A stretch of DNA of 64,000 nucleotides from Symbiodinium natans (lineage: Eukaryota; Sar; Dinophyceae; Suessiales; Symbiodiniaceae). This document shows, one piece after another, positions 22,321-36,147 of the stretch. The stretch lies in contig CAJNDS010000094.1 in NCBI GenBank assembly GCA_905221605.1, positions 62,001-126,000 of the forward strand, written 5' to 3'. The notes beneath the pieces were generated by a model that was not told the origin of the DNA, made no database searches, and saw only the letters and a program-made list of their open reading frames with translations. Made by a program: the position numbers and the translations under genes. How positions within the stretch are numbered: position 1 is the first letter of the stretch; every line of letters begins with the position of its first letter.

Positions 22321-24480
22321 TCATGAATCTTCTAGCCAGGGCACTGCCAATCCTGTTGTTGCAGGCGGTCCTACAAAGACAGCAGATTTTCGAGGACCGT
22401 TCAGGGGCAGTTCAAATGCTGTGCATCGCGTCCTCTTGGAAGCTGCAAAAGTGTGGCATCGTCATCACATGACTCCTGCCCACAGCAGGCTGCACCAGAT
22501 CACAACCCACCGATGGGACGAGGACATTTACGCCATGCTATGGGCTAACAGTATCTACCCCCATCCAAAGATTGCTTCGGCTGTCTTCGCGTCCTGTACA
22601 GCAATGGCAGTGACAATCAGTCCACACAGCTGCAACGTCCAAGACATCAACGGAGACCTGCCGAGTCTGGCCATTCGCAGCAACGCAGCACTCGGACGCA
22701 GGGCAGACAGCTCGGCAACTGGCCTGTTCGGTAGGGTGGGGCTGGTAAAACTTCCGAAAGAAATAGAGTATTTCGAGCCACACGTAAAGATGCGTGCTTA
22801 TTCCAGCAGTGCTTGCCCCTGGCAACTTCGGACACAAAGCAGTTCTGCAAGCAGTTTGTGGCAACCGAGGAGACACACCAGGCTTAGTGCTGGCAAGACT
22901 AGCTCTTGTCTTGGACAAGAACGCTGGCATTAGCAGCAGCTTCCGAAATCACAAACATATTTAAGATCGAGCCCGCTGCCGCGCGCATCTGCGGGCAAGG
23001 CACGCTGCAGGTCTCTCGGAGATCAGAGCTTGCAAGCATTAGCAATTCAAGGGCGACGAGGCGCCAACTGCCTTGCCAAAAACCCATGACCACCAGCCAA
23101 CAATCAAGCCCTTTCTGAAACCCTATGCTTGCAATTTTGTGGCATGTATTATTCGGTTGGTAGGTAGACCAAGCATTCACATCAGCTGAGCTTGCCACGC
23201 TGCACGTCGCATGTGGTCCAGCTGCTGGATTTTTTGGAGTCTCAGAAGCGACTGTTGAACCTGTCCCAACGGACAACTTTACTGTTGCTTCTGACAGACT
23301 GAGACAGCCTTTTCAAGATCGTTGGTATGCACCCTCTCCGTTCAACCATGTGTGAACTTGCCGGGTCCGGCTGTGCCAAGTCTCGCCTTCTCCCCGGTTG
23401 GTTCGAAGTTCAACATGTTCAAGTCTTCGGGCCTCAAGCGGCGCCTCGTTTCCAATCGAAGGGCATCAACACACATCCAACAAGTGCCGGTCGGATCATC
23501 TTTTGCTTCCAGGTAGCTCCGGAGACACTGTGCGAGGTTTAACCTGCGGCAGCAGAGATGATGGAAAAGCTCAACTCATTCCAACTCCATGCAGGTCCCA
23601 TGCTGGAGCTGAACGGGACGCTGCCACAGCACAGTAAGCGTCAGCACGCTGCACCTGGAGCTGTTGGACCTGCCACCGCCACCGTGGCAATTGCTCGCGC
23701 CTGACAACTGTTGTCAACCAATAGTCGAAGGCTTTGAGGTACGCCCAAGGCTTGACAACAGAAAGCTCAAAGAATGCTGAACTCGCTGCGCGCTGGGCTG
23801 CAAACTGAGCGTTCCAGAGCTCCTGCCTTGGTTTGCGCAAGCGTTTTTTTATATCCCAAGAGATTGCTCTCGGGGAGGTAGGTATACCGGCCATTGCCCC
23901 GGCCACGCGTCTGCCAAGAGCCCAAGAGCCCAAGAGCCCAAGAGCCGAGTGATGCCGAGCGGCTGCTCCTCTTGCCACCGCTGGAGCTCCCAGCTCGGAG
24001 GCCGCGGAGCCGACGGAGCCGACGGAGCCGACGGAGCCGACGGAGCCCTGTGCCTCCAAAGCTCCAAAGGGCAAAAAGATCTCCCGGGAAAGTGTGTATT
24101 TAGCGTGTGTGATGCACCCGGGCAACTCGGCAGATGCAGACGATGCTCCGAAAGCCTCTTGTCCGAAAGCTTTGAGAGCGCGGGAGCCGCAGGACGGGCT
24201 TGAGCATGCAACACCTGCCGATGTTTGGTTCGCGCTTCTCAAAAGTATGCAAGAAGTGCTTCAGAGTGAGCCTTGCCCCCGTAAGGTCCGCAGCTGGTCT
24301 CGACCCGAGATCCGAAGAGAGCCTCAGTTGTCCAGTCGTCCAATCTCGTTTTGCATCTTCGAAGCCAAGTTGAGAAAGAAAACTCTCTCGTCCGAAAAAG
24401 GCCATGGCTTGGTCCGGTGAAGTGACAACCTCTAAGTTGGCAATGATCTGCGGCATGTCCCTCAGTTCTCGTCCAGCTTA
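22321..24480 (-). CDS. Unassigned multi-exon gene ending 184 bp upstream of the EamA start
   Basis: The last exon follows a TTTTGCAG acceptor (about 22424) and reads TAFELPLNGPRKSAVFVG, ending VPWLEDS with a TGA at 22321-22323. Upstream exon-like pieces on the same strand are about 22830-22740 (THLYVWLEILYFFRKFYQPH), 23110-22905 (GLDCWLVVMGFWQGSWRLVA and LNMFVISEAAANASVLV), 23800-23600 (FFELSVVKPWAYLKAFDYW) and 24455-24330 (MPQIIANLEVVTSPDQAMAF, then FFGRESFLSQLGFEDAKRDW). The aromatic-rich helical character suggests one protein, but grouping is inferred from order only. No family was recognised. The plus-strand 212-aa frame at 22295-22933 is judged a shadow. Confidence 0.45.
24006..24052. 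repeat. Nine-bp tandem repeat (GGAGCCGAC)
   Basis: Four near-perfect copies, reading as a Gly-Ser-Val repeat on the minus strand. A second short repeat (AAGAGCCC, four copies) lies just before it at about 23918-23946. Confidence 0.8.
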
Positions 24481-24507
24481 AGCACCGTTTGCGTCGCAAC
24501 TCTTGAA

Positions 24508-25260
24508 TCACGAACCATTCACAACCGTGCCAGCGCGTCGCGGTCCAGCGGATGGAAAGCCCTGGCGAGACACAAAGAGCACGTGACCTCTACAACTAGC
24601 ATGCAGAGATGTAGAAGAGCACAGACCGGCGCTGACAAAAAGAGGCAGAAACTGGGACAACTTGGGACATCTTGGAACATCTTGGGATTTGGAGCCCCGG
24701 TGACTCCCTGGTGCCAGCTCGGCCTCGCTTGGGTGCCACCGCCTGGCGGAGTGCCTCGCGGAAGCTGGCCCCGCGCCACGGCGGCGCAGCGCCCTGGTCT
24801 TCGGGCGGCCAAGAGAACAGGCCCGCAACTGCTGGGAGACGTGCTACGGTCCCACAAACTTCAAGTTAGATCACATGACCACACACGGAGAACTTCGCAC
24901 TTCGGAGATCTCATCGCACTGCTGCTCGCCTTGTCATCGAGGGCTGCTCCGCGGAGGCGAAGTCTCGCAGTGACCAGTCGCCCTTGGCCCTTCAGCAGCT
25001 TACGGACCTCGACGCCACTTGAAGCGGATGATAGCGGATGCCTATTGGGGGTCCATTCCGAAGCATCTGATCTCGTCTCTTAGACAAAAAGTCGCTTGGG
25101 TACGCACCTGCACATTTCCGCAGTAGCCATCCTCCTGCTGTCACTCTAGGATGCTGATCTTGTGCTGTCACAAACTTGCGCTCTAGCACACATGAGACTG
25201 GATAATTGCGGCTCCTCCAGCTCTTCTTCGGACTCGTCGTCTCCAAGCAATGACCAGCCC
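24508..25260 (-). CDS. Possible exons of an unassigned gene, with an acidic segment
   Basis: About 25245-25150 on the minus strand reads LLGDDESEEELEEPQLSS, an acidic segment typical of real exons. About 24600-24520 reads VVEVTCSLCLARAFHPLD. These may be 5' exons of the gene ending at 22321. GC-rich overlapping frames at 24508-24857 make this area ambiguous. Confidence 0.3.
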
Positions 25261-25830
25261 GCCTGTCAAGCTATGCGAGGGTAGCCAAGGCCAGCCAAGG
25301 CAAGCGAGAAGGCAGATGATGCATTTGCATGGGTTTCGTGAAACCTCCTCCTTCTGCCGGAGAAACGGACAGGGCAAGCCAAACCCAGCAGCTGAGGCCT
25401 TACACAGCACAAAGAAGCTGCCATGCAGGGTCATGACTCCACCATGGTCGGAAATCACTCAGTGTCCCGACCTCTGCAAGCGCTTGCATCAGCCTGCATA
25501 CCGAGATTTCGATGCCCCAGAAAACTAGTCCGCCAGGTCTTCTTGTCTTGCACCCCTGCACATCCCTGCACCCTTCCTTTTTCGTAGCCCGTACATCTCA
25601 CAGCCGTCCATGAACCACAGCTCCCTGTGCAAACCCTTCATCTAGGCACAACCCCCTATCTAAACCGTTTAAACCCTAAACACAATCCTAAGCATGCTCA
25701 TAGAGCAAGCATGGCCCATCACAAGTCTTAAAAGCCCTCATGACAGCACAACAACCTCGCGCTCTTTCAAGAACCGATAGGGTATGCTGGTTACAATTAC
25801 AATTTCCTGATTCTTTCCTTCTCCTGCTCT
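25261..25830. other. Interval without a firm gene
   Basis: A minus-strand open frame at 25458-25183 has Cys/Leu-rich content without a motif. A few CCCTAAA words occur at 25664-25683. Nothing else is supported. Confidence 0.3.
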
Positions 25831-25835
25831 TCTTA

Positions 25836-26400
25836 ATTGAGCATGTCAATTTCTTCAGTGCTCTCTCTGGCACTATGCGGTGATGCAACGGGGGGGGCAG
25901 TAGGCGTACAAGTGGTGCAGCGCCCTCTGCGCCTGGGATCCTCGAGAAGATCAGAAACTCTTGCTGCCGTACGCGCCGTGTCTTCCGAAGTCGGAGCTGG
26001 CAACCAGGTTGACATCCCAAACAAAATTGGCAACTCAGAAACCCTATCCGGACATGGCAGGCTCACCCCACTTCAGTTCCATTGCCAGGTCCAGCGAGCG
26101 GGCATCCCGCTCGGCTTCTGCCAACTTTTCCAGAACAAAGGCCTCCAAAACATTCGGGGACCGGCACTGGCACTCGGCCCATCGCAAGCACTGAAGACTT
26201 CTTCAAAGCACATCTCCGAAGCTCCGTTAGAATTTGTCAGATCAGCCGGCTGTCAGCCTGGGCACGCCGCCAGGCGAGCTCCCGCAGCGCTTGGTCGTCA
26301 CCCTCACCCGCGAGATCCTCCAGCTCGTCGTCGTCCCCTCGGCTGACAGCATGTGCACGTATGTGCAGAGGCAACGTCAGGCTGAGAACCACGCCAAACC
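25836..26400 (-). CDS. Unassigned gene, acidic coiled-coil type, C-terminal part
   Basis: Three minus-strand exons look sound. About 26340-26230 reads DDDELEDLAGEGDDQALREL. 26145-26070 follows AG and reads AFVLEKLAEAERDARSLDLA, then MELKW with a GTGAGC donor. About 26040-25836 contains SEDTARTAARVSDLLEDPRR and ends STEEIDMLN with a stop at 25836. Charged heptad-like spacing suggests coiled coils. No catalytic motif is visible and no family was recognised. The 5' end probably lies beyond 26.4 kb. Confidence 0.5.
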
Positions 26401-26429
26401 GCACATATCTCGGGGCCACCCGGTCCCTC

Positions 26430-27070
26430 AAGAAGAAGTCATGTTCCCAAGCACTTCAACTGACCGCACCTGCTGCATGCAATGTCATATGCATGAAATA
26501 GCAGACAGTAAACTGCTAGTGTCGTACTGTAGGGTTTGATTCGCAAAAGTGTGTTATGTCAAAGGCCAGAATAGTAACATGAATTGAAGCTGGACATGTT
26601 GAGGCAAACCTCCATGACACGACCGTGTCTCCTCGGCACCTGCTCCGTACCCTCACGGGAAACTTCGAACTGTGTCCAAATCATCTTTTATCAAACCTTT
26701 CCTGGCCCTTTGCAGTTTGGATAACTTATATTGAAGCCTGTTTCGACAAGGCACTTTGCATGCACAAAAGGCCCCGCCAATCTCTCACTAGCCACGAGTC
26801 ACTGGCCTTGAACCCACCCGGCGTACCGAATCAAGCCCGCTTGGCGCCAGATGCCGTGACCGACAAACAGTAGGTCGATATGTTACGATTGACAATTCTA
26901 ACGCTGAAAAAACAGCTATGTCTGGGATTCCTGGAATCCGGCAACTACAAACACAGCAAACTAGCTGACGTGTGTTGTGTTTTAGTGTATTTGGCAACTC
27001 CGACGCTGTAAACTGCCCATACAGGCATTGCATGCAGATGCACACGTGTTCAACCTTCAAAACAATGTTT
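26430..27070. other. Interval without a firm gene
   Basis: Only short conflicting open frames. It lies upstream (minus sense) of the coiled-coil gene and may hold its first exon. Confidence 0.3.
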
Positions 27071-27074
27071 CGCA

Positions 27075-27490
27075 ACCAGATTTGGAAACTTCGGTAACTG
27101 GAGAAACCTGGTTCGGGAAACTGGAAAGCGGATTCCGGAAACAAAAAGCGTTGATTCGGGAAACCGGAGAAACCCGCTGATTCAGGAAACTGGAAAACGT
27201 GAATTCGGAAACCGGAGATTCGGGAAACTGGTAAAACCGCTGATTCGGGAAACTGAGAACCATGGGGAAAGAGGAAAGCTAAAAGCAGGCGCTATCCTAC
27301 CCCCCACCCCACCCCCCCCCCCGCCCAACCCCCCCGTTTGCTGAACCGTGTGCTGTGTGCTTGTTTTCCGTTCCTGAATCGCGGTTTCCCGAAGCGCATG
27401 CAGGCAGTTTCCTGAATCGCGCAGGTCCCTGAGTTGTCCGGTTTCCTGAGTCGCCCAGTTTCCGGAATCCTGGTTTCCTGAGTCGTGGCC
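27075..27490. repeat. Paired inverted arrays of a 15-bp word (GATTCGGGAAACTGG)
   Basis: On the plus strand about seven imperfect copies of GATTCGGGAAACTGG lie at 27080-27265. After a poly-C/A spacer (27300-27330), about six copies of the reverse complement (CCAGTTTCCTGAATC type) lie at 27376-27495. The arms could pair into a long imperfect foldback around the spacer. Minus-strand frames across it give a repeated Phe-Pro-Glu/Asn pattern, probably not a real protein. Confidence 0.75.
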
Positions 27491-27546
27491 AGTTTCATGG
27501 TCGTCAAGATGTTGCGCAGGTGCATGACCAAGTGACCAAACCCAAA

Positions 27547-30110
<2,564 letters not shown>

Positions 30111-30165
30111 CCTGAGCGCACACCTAAGGCAATCTGTCGGACGACTTTTTTTAACAACTGCCGTG

Positions 30166-32515
30166 CTAAGTCACAACACCGTCCGGCAAGTCCCAGCAAG
30201 TCTCACCCGTGTCCTGCGGCAGGGAGCACAGGGAAAGCGCATGCTGCTCAATGCCGTGATACTGCATTTGCTGGCATGTCTTTCTGGCCTCGTTTAGGTA
30301 GTAGAACTCTCCTGGCGCCTGTGAACAAACGAACAAAGGGACAAAAACGGACGAGACGCTGGGAGATGAGCCTGTTGCAGTGCCAAAAGTCCCCAGCCAA
30401 CTGCCTCTTGCCTTCCCCTTGTCTTCCCTCGTGCTGCAGTAGGCCCGAGTGCAAAGTCCAGTAGTGTTCTCTGTTTCTGTGCTCCCCTCCCGGGGCCTTG
30501 ATAGGAAAACAAGGCTTGTTTGGCATGTTTGGCTCATACGATTGCAAGCCTCTGGATGCTCATGGACCGTCCATGGCGGCGGTGGCTTCGGCTCCTCGGG
30601 CACTTTGATAACTTTGTCCGTCTAACCTCTAGCTGCAGCTGCAGCTACAGCAGCATCGAGCTCAAGCTCTCCTTTGCGAGGGAATCTTTTGGTCTATCCC
30701 AGGTTGTCTCGCCAGTCTCCTGAGCTTCACGAGGAGCAGCCTAGATGTCAGCAGTACTGAGCGCGTTGAGATGGCAACCATGTTCAGGTAGTAGAACTCT
30801 CCGGGGGCCTTGCGTTTTTGGGTAACTCAGTCTTGCTAAGACTTTTACTCAGCTGCAGAGACCATCTGGCCTCTGGGTGCTCTCGGACTTCCCAGGGGTC
30901 CGGTGGCTTTGGCGGTCTGTCTTGCAAAAGCCTGCAAGCAGCGTCGGCACGATCTGTGCGAAGCCGAAGTGGTTCTGCTTGTGCTGGCATGACACACACA
31001 CACACACGCTCACACGCTCACAAACAAACACAGACAGAGAGCCTTCAACCTGCATCGCCTGCACTAATTGCAGTCATGCCCCCTACATCCTTCTTTCATC
31101 ATCACATTGACATCAGAACCACAAAAACAACCGAACAAGCAGCTGGCTGTGATTCAGCATGGCGGTAAAGGCAAGTAGCAGCAAAAAGAGATGCAAATGC
31201 CAGCCACGTAAGGGGAGTGCGGAGAGATTCCAGTCTCTAATGATGTTGGCGTTTAGATCTTTCAGCTGGAAGGAAAAATTTCGTCCCAAACACAGGTTCG
31301 GGTACGGGAAAGGGCAGCGGAATGACTTCATGGCAGGTCACTCCTTGCGACACAGTGGGTTTCTCTAAGTTGTCTTCTTGAACATGTCTTGACGGCACCT
31401 GCCTGTAAGATGAACTTGCTTTGCTATAATGTCCTGTACTCTTTCAGATATCATCTTCCGAGGAGGGCTTCCGACTTCACAGCTGCAAGTGCTTGCCAAG
31501 CCATGTCCAGCGTGATCTCACGTGTATGGCGCACAGTTGACGTACTGAAGCTGCGCCTGGTGTCCTCCCATGCCTCCTCATCCTGAACAGCATTCATGAT
31601 CATGCTTCTACATGATGCTGCATGCTGCTACATGATGCTACAGGATGCTACAGGATGCTACGGGATGCTACAGGCAAAACACGGGCCTGCTCGGAACGCT
31701 CATCGTCCCTGTCGGCTCGCGAACCATCAGGGCCACCACGGCCATGAAGGCCGTAACGGCCATCAGGACTATCCCGGCCATAGGGACGATGAGAGCCGTA
31801 AGGACGGTCATGGCCATATGTATGACCGTGATCTAGCTCATCGGAGCCATCAGGACCATCAGGGTCATTTGCCTCCTTAGCTGAGAGGCTCAAGAGTAGA
31901 ACTCAGATGCTTAAAGGCGAACGAGTCATCACTCAATACAATGCATGAGCATGAAATTTGAGGTCCGGTCCTCATCCTCAGTGCCAAATCCGTGGATCCT
32001 GTGGAAAGACTGCCGACGTAAGCAGCAGACGAAGACAAGAACCCTGTCCCTGGCCTTCCCAGTGCATTCAAAATGGCTGAGGGAGATCCGCACACGGTAG
32101 CCACCTGCCCGCAAATGCAGAGCAAAAGCTAGCCGCTAGCGATTAGTTCGTGCAACTCGTCATAATGTTCGCAATGTGCTTACTGGCTGCACACTCTTTC
32201 GAGAGGGCACTCGGCACCGCACCCGATCCATCCCTGTGGAACCGTTCTCTACCTGGAGGGGATTTAAGAATCGCCACGAAGCGAGCATAGAACGGAGTAG
32301 CGTCAGCATAGCGTCAGCATAGCGGCAGCACAGCGGCAGCATAGCGGCACACAGCGGCACATAGCGGCACAAACCTTGCCTGGACACTTGTGCCCGTCGC
32401 TCTTTGAAGATCCTAGCAACCATCTTTTTCGGAGTCTCAAAATATGTCAAGTCTGAGGCCAGACAGGTCCTTGATGTTAGCCCCTCTTCTGCCGATGACC
32501 ACGGCAGCAAGGTGC
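30166..32515 (-). CDS. KH domain and tandem WW domain RNA-binding protein, 5' end incomplete
   Basis: The KH domain is built from exon 32515-32470 (LAAVVIGRRGANIK with the GxxG loop), exon 32412-32375 (DLQRATGTSVQA), an exon near 32248 (RERFHRDGSG) and an exon from 32104 (VATVCGSPSAILNAL). The first two join as ANIK-DLQRATGTSV across a 57-bp intron that starts with GA. A Gly/Asp/Arg/Tyr-rich stretch (31890-31680, DRPYGSHRPYGRDSPDGRYG) follows. Two WW domains then appear, each split the same way: PPKPPDPWEVREHPEA (about 30925-30868), GEFYYLN (about 30800), ETGETTWDRPKD (about 30715-30670); and PKPPPPWTVHEHPEA (30600-30549), GEFYYLNE (about 30318-30290), DTGETCWDLPDGVVT with TAG at 30166-30168. 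KH binds single-stranded RNA; WW binds Pro-rich ligands. A role in RNA processing is inferred. Joining KH and WW in one gene rests on order, strand and spacing. Confidence 0.65.
30990..31034. repeat. CA microsatellite
   Basis: ACACAC run followed by CACACGCTCA and CAAACA words, in an intron upstream of the first WW exon. Confidence 0.8.
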
Positions 32516-32619
32516 CTGCAACCGGCATGTTGGCATGTTGAAATTCGGCAGCAGAGGGCCGCTTGTGAAGATGCTATTTTATAAGAGCTGATCAGAGCAG
32601 CTGCTGGCCGCGGGTGTGC

Positions 32620-35120
32620 ATTACACTCTTCTGCGTGGGCTGGCAACTGGCCTGGGAAGCAAAATTTTCAGCTTGTTGCCACCTGAGAAGAGGAGCGCAC
32701 AGTATGCCCAACAGACTGGGGGACTGCAAGCGAAACGCCACAGCGGGTCAGGATATGTCAGGTTGACACCTCTTCCGATGCAGAGGTCAACATGGAGATA
32801 TTTTACGACAATGTTGCGACAATGTTGCGACAAGTCGAACAGTCAAACAAGCCAACCGTGGCCCAGACCAAAAGCTCGGCCGTTAAGAGATCTTGCCTGT
32901 TCGGAAGCCAGCTGGCTGAGAGATCCTACAAGTATGGGAGATTCTGGAAACTCCAACCCCAGCCTTGCCAAGCAAGTCTTCCACAGCCTCAAGTTTTCAA
33001 ATCTTCTCCAGTCCAACAGACAAAGCCTTCATTGGGATTGCTAAGAGCCCAACCGCCTGAAGCTCGCTGCCTCGTTGCCCGCGTATGATGAGCAGCCGGT
33101 GCCCCTCGACGAACTGGTGCAACCTTACGATGCTTTGCATGGGTCTCTGCACAAGATGACAGCCAAAACGATCAGGCCGAATTGAGTATTGAGTATATTG
33201 AGAAGGCAACTCACCCACAGCCTCCATTAGGTCAACTGTGGCCTGCCGAAGCTCTAGCTGAACTACACAATTGGTCATTCATCGCAGAAACCGATCCCGC
33301 AGCAATGCGCATGATTGCATACTCAAACACCAAGTACGCGACGGTACCCGATCATGCACTGGCAATTCAAGACAAAAATGTAACGTTCTCTATGGAGCCT
33401 TAAACCCAAAGATACCACCAGGAGAGGCAAACAAATTAAAATGTTCAAACAAAAAAGTCGGAGGATTTCGGAGGACGATGCGAGCTGCCAGCAAAAGAAA
33501 CACTTGCCTCGAAGTCTCGAAAGCGCGGAATCTTCAAAGAGAGACTTCTGAAGGTGCCGTGAACAGCGACGTTCACACATGATATTGATATTGCGCGGGC
33601 GAGGTGGGTCCTACCAGGAAGAGCACCGAAGACGTGTTCCCGTCAGATTGTCTGTGGGTAAGGCTCCGAATCGCCACTTCATCCGAGCATCTATGTGCAA
33701 TCCCCTGCCTTCGACTTGCTCGCAACGTCTTTCAGAACACCAGCTTGATGAAGGTCTTCTGCGAGCACATTCGGCAGAAGTACCTTGAGAAGACATTCAA
33801 GTTAAATCTGTTCATGAGATGGCAAAGACTACCAAGACTTCACCTAGCAGACACTGGCACAAATGCTGTGCCCGCACCTTCATCTCTCCACCCGCAGCAG
33901 GCCATTTTTCGGGTCGGATGCCTGACCACATGTCTTCAATGAGAGGAATGAGAGGGAGGGTGACTTGAGGCAATTTGCTGCAGAATGTGCCGAGGCACTT
34001 CTGCTTCGCTCACGAGTAGGGGGATGGTGTCGAGGAGCATCCCGAGGAGCATCCCGAGGAGCATCCCGAGGAGCATCCCGAGGCGGCTCGCGAGGAGGGT
34101 CGCGAGGAGGGTCGCGTGGCGTGTGAAGGGGCGTGTGAGCTGCACGGCGAGCTTCAAGATGAGGCTCTCCTGTTCATTAAGCTCGCTCCCGATGTGAGAT
34201 GCTGCATTGAGAGAAGGAAGGAAGGGCCAGAATCATGATCTCATTTAGGGCCTCCCTAGGCTTTTAAGCTCAAGATTCAGAAGACACAGTCTCGACATGG
34301 CTGGACTTCGTCAAGCCTCATGGGAATGTGCCGGCAGCCGGCAGACCCTTGTGCATAAGATTCCCATGCAACACGAAGAGCTCTGAGCCCTGACCGGTCC
34401 TTTGGAGGCGGGCCGCCTTGCTTGCCTGTGTATTGACCTGTGAAAGCTCAAGCTTGACAACAATGTGCTGGCAAAGCAGCTTGCAAGCCCGAAAGGTCTC
34501 TCGCCTGCTTCGATTTCGGCTTGATATTGCTCGCTCTGGGCGTGCCACGCCATTGCCTTCAATTCTTGATCCTAGTTGTCACTGCTCTTGGCAGTGAAGC
34601 TGGCTGGCGCATACATTAAAAACCCTGCGAAGCCTCGAGCATCTCGCACATCACGCACATCAAGCTCGCTCGGCCTTTGTAGCTCTAACACTCCCGCAGC
34701 TACAAGTGGCCCTGCAACAAGCAAACGTACTCACGGCATGTTGCATCCCAGCACCCAAGCTAGGAGTCTAGGTTTGGTTGCCATGCCAAGCCACGCCCGC
34801 ACAAGACCTGCCAACATTGAGGACTGCAACGCACTGCTGTCGGGCACAACTGAAGTCTCAAAAACAAGCAGGCCCCACTTTTGTTTTTGCCAGCACGAGG
34901 CAGGGGAGGCCGTTCCTGTTTTGTTGTGCCAGATCCACCAATGTGCCGCACACATGCCGGATCGCAGCATGCCTCGGTGACGTGCGCCGAACTCTGTGCC
35001 CTCGTTGGAGCCCGTGCCAGCGTGTCACCTGTCGTGCAGACGGCAGCCAGAAGGGCCGTCAACCCGACAGGCAGGTCACGACGGGTCACATAAGTCGCAC
35101 CACTATCCGCACTGCCAGCC
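32620..35120 (-). CDS. Unassigned multi-exon gene upstream of the KH-WW gene
   Basis: Good minus-strand exon candidates in order are: about 35095-35000 (RRDLPVGLTALLAAVCTTGD); 34870-34735 (SALQSSMLAGLVRAWLGMA, then a GTGAGT donor); 34712-34580 (VAAGVLELQRPSELDVRDVR and FAGFLMYAPASFTAKSSDN); 34572-34500 (DQELKAMAWHAQSEQYQAEI); 34475-34320 (KLLCQHIVVKLELS); 34205-33965 (SELNEQESLILKLAVQLTRP, then a Leu-Gly-Met-Leu repeat, then SEAEVPRHILQQIA); 33265-33215 (VQLELRQATVDLMEAVG with a GTGAGT donor); 33150-33005 (RPMQSIVRLHQFVEGHRLLI); and about 32990-32850 (EAVEDLLGKAGVGVSRIS). Leu/Ala-rich helices dominate. No family was recognised. It may be more than one gene, and its last exons could even join the KH gene. 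Confidence 0.4.
34031..34083 (-). repeat. Twelve- to thirteen-bp tandem repeat within a probable exon
   Basis: Four copies of a unit containing GAGGAGCATCCC (plus strand), reading as Gly-Met-Leu-Leu repeats on the minus strand. It sits inside the open exon at 34205-33965, so the repeat is probably translated. Confidence 0.65.
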
Positions 35121-35129
35121 CACCTTCGT

Positions 35130-36130
35130 ACACAGAATCCTCGACACAAGTCCAAGGATGGCGAAAAAAGGTCGCAGTTGGGGCAGCTAGCGGCAATGTT
35201 GCTCTGTGAATGACATGCCCGTGTTGAGTCACGGTGTTTCATGCCTCCCAACCTTCCTCCGAGTTTCAGTCATCCACCCCCGCTCAAACCTCTATGACTT
35301 TATCTCATACATATTCACAGGTTGCGTGATTGGGGAAGCCGGCAGCACTACCACGACTTCACACATCCCTTCGAGGAAGGAGCAGACTCCCCCACTTGAT
35401 GAAGATCCCGGAAGGGTGTTGTGGAAACTGGGCAAGCACTCACACCGCTCCTTGCTATCTGCCCGTCGGGGCCGCCGTGGCGGCCTGGACGGTGCACTGC
35501 CTGCAGACACACATACTTCGCGCATGAAGATCGGCATAGGATCAACATGGTGTCCCCAACCTCTACGAAGCCCTATATACACTCACCAATATCAACTCTA
35601 CTCTTCATCTCAACGAAGCCAGGTGGCGAGTGGCGGGGCCAAGAGCCTTCGAGCAGATAAATCACAACTCCATGATCATCAGACATGATCAAGCGAATCA
35701 AGCGGCAAGAACATGCCCTAAAAGCCGCCCCCCCAAGTCCCCAACCTCTGCTGGCGGTTCTGTGTAGGCTTTGGCCCTACCCCGCCGCAAGGGTGGCAGC
35801 TCCTTGCAGATACCGGCCGACCGCGGCCCATCATTTTGTATTAAACTCTACCACGACATCACACGGTACCTCACGCACTGCACAAACGTAAAAGAAGACG
35901 TACCACTCTCTCTCCTGGATCATTCTTCTTTGCTTGGCATGAGGGGGCGGATGCGCCCGCGTTCGTGGTCTGAGGGGTAATGTGCTCAAACTCCACGCCG
36001 TCTCGGCTGGGTTTCCCTCGGTCCACCGGCCTTCCCCTCTTCTTTTGTTTCTTCCGCGCACTTAAGTGCCACGCAAAAGGGCCCGGCCGCGACGGCCAAG
36101 TGGCTCGTCCGTTCAGGTCCACGGCCCTCG
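35130..36130 (-). CDS. Possible exons of an unassigned gene
   Basis: The minus-strand frame at 36122-35871 reads SARKKQKKRGRPVDRGK, a basic segment resembling a nuclear localisation signal, and then DGVEFEHITPQTTNAGA. A second candidate at about 35650-35590 reads SPPGFVEMKSRVDIG and is followed by a GTGAGT donor. PPGFVE resembles the third strand of an RRM, but no partner strand was found. Low confidence. Confidence 0.25.
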
Positions 36131-36147
36131 TTTTTCAAGTCGTCCTC

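Noticed and set aside
20869-22400. Possible retrocopy origin of the intron-poor EamA gene, sought as a spliced-leader relic upstream
   Set aside because: No match to the conserved part of the dinoflagellate spliced leader (TTTTGGCTCAAG) was found near the start.
22295-22933. A 212-codon plus-strand open frame
   Set aside because: The minus strand of the same interval has a TTTTGCAG acceptor and a C-terminal exon with a stop at 22321, in line with the neighbouring genes; the plus frame has no motif.
35330-35690. RRM-like PPGFVE motif
   Set aside because: No RNP2 strand or helices could be found in neighbouring exons, so an RRM is not claimed; only a weak exon is listed.
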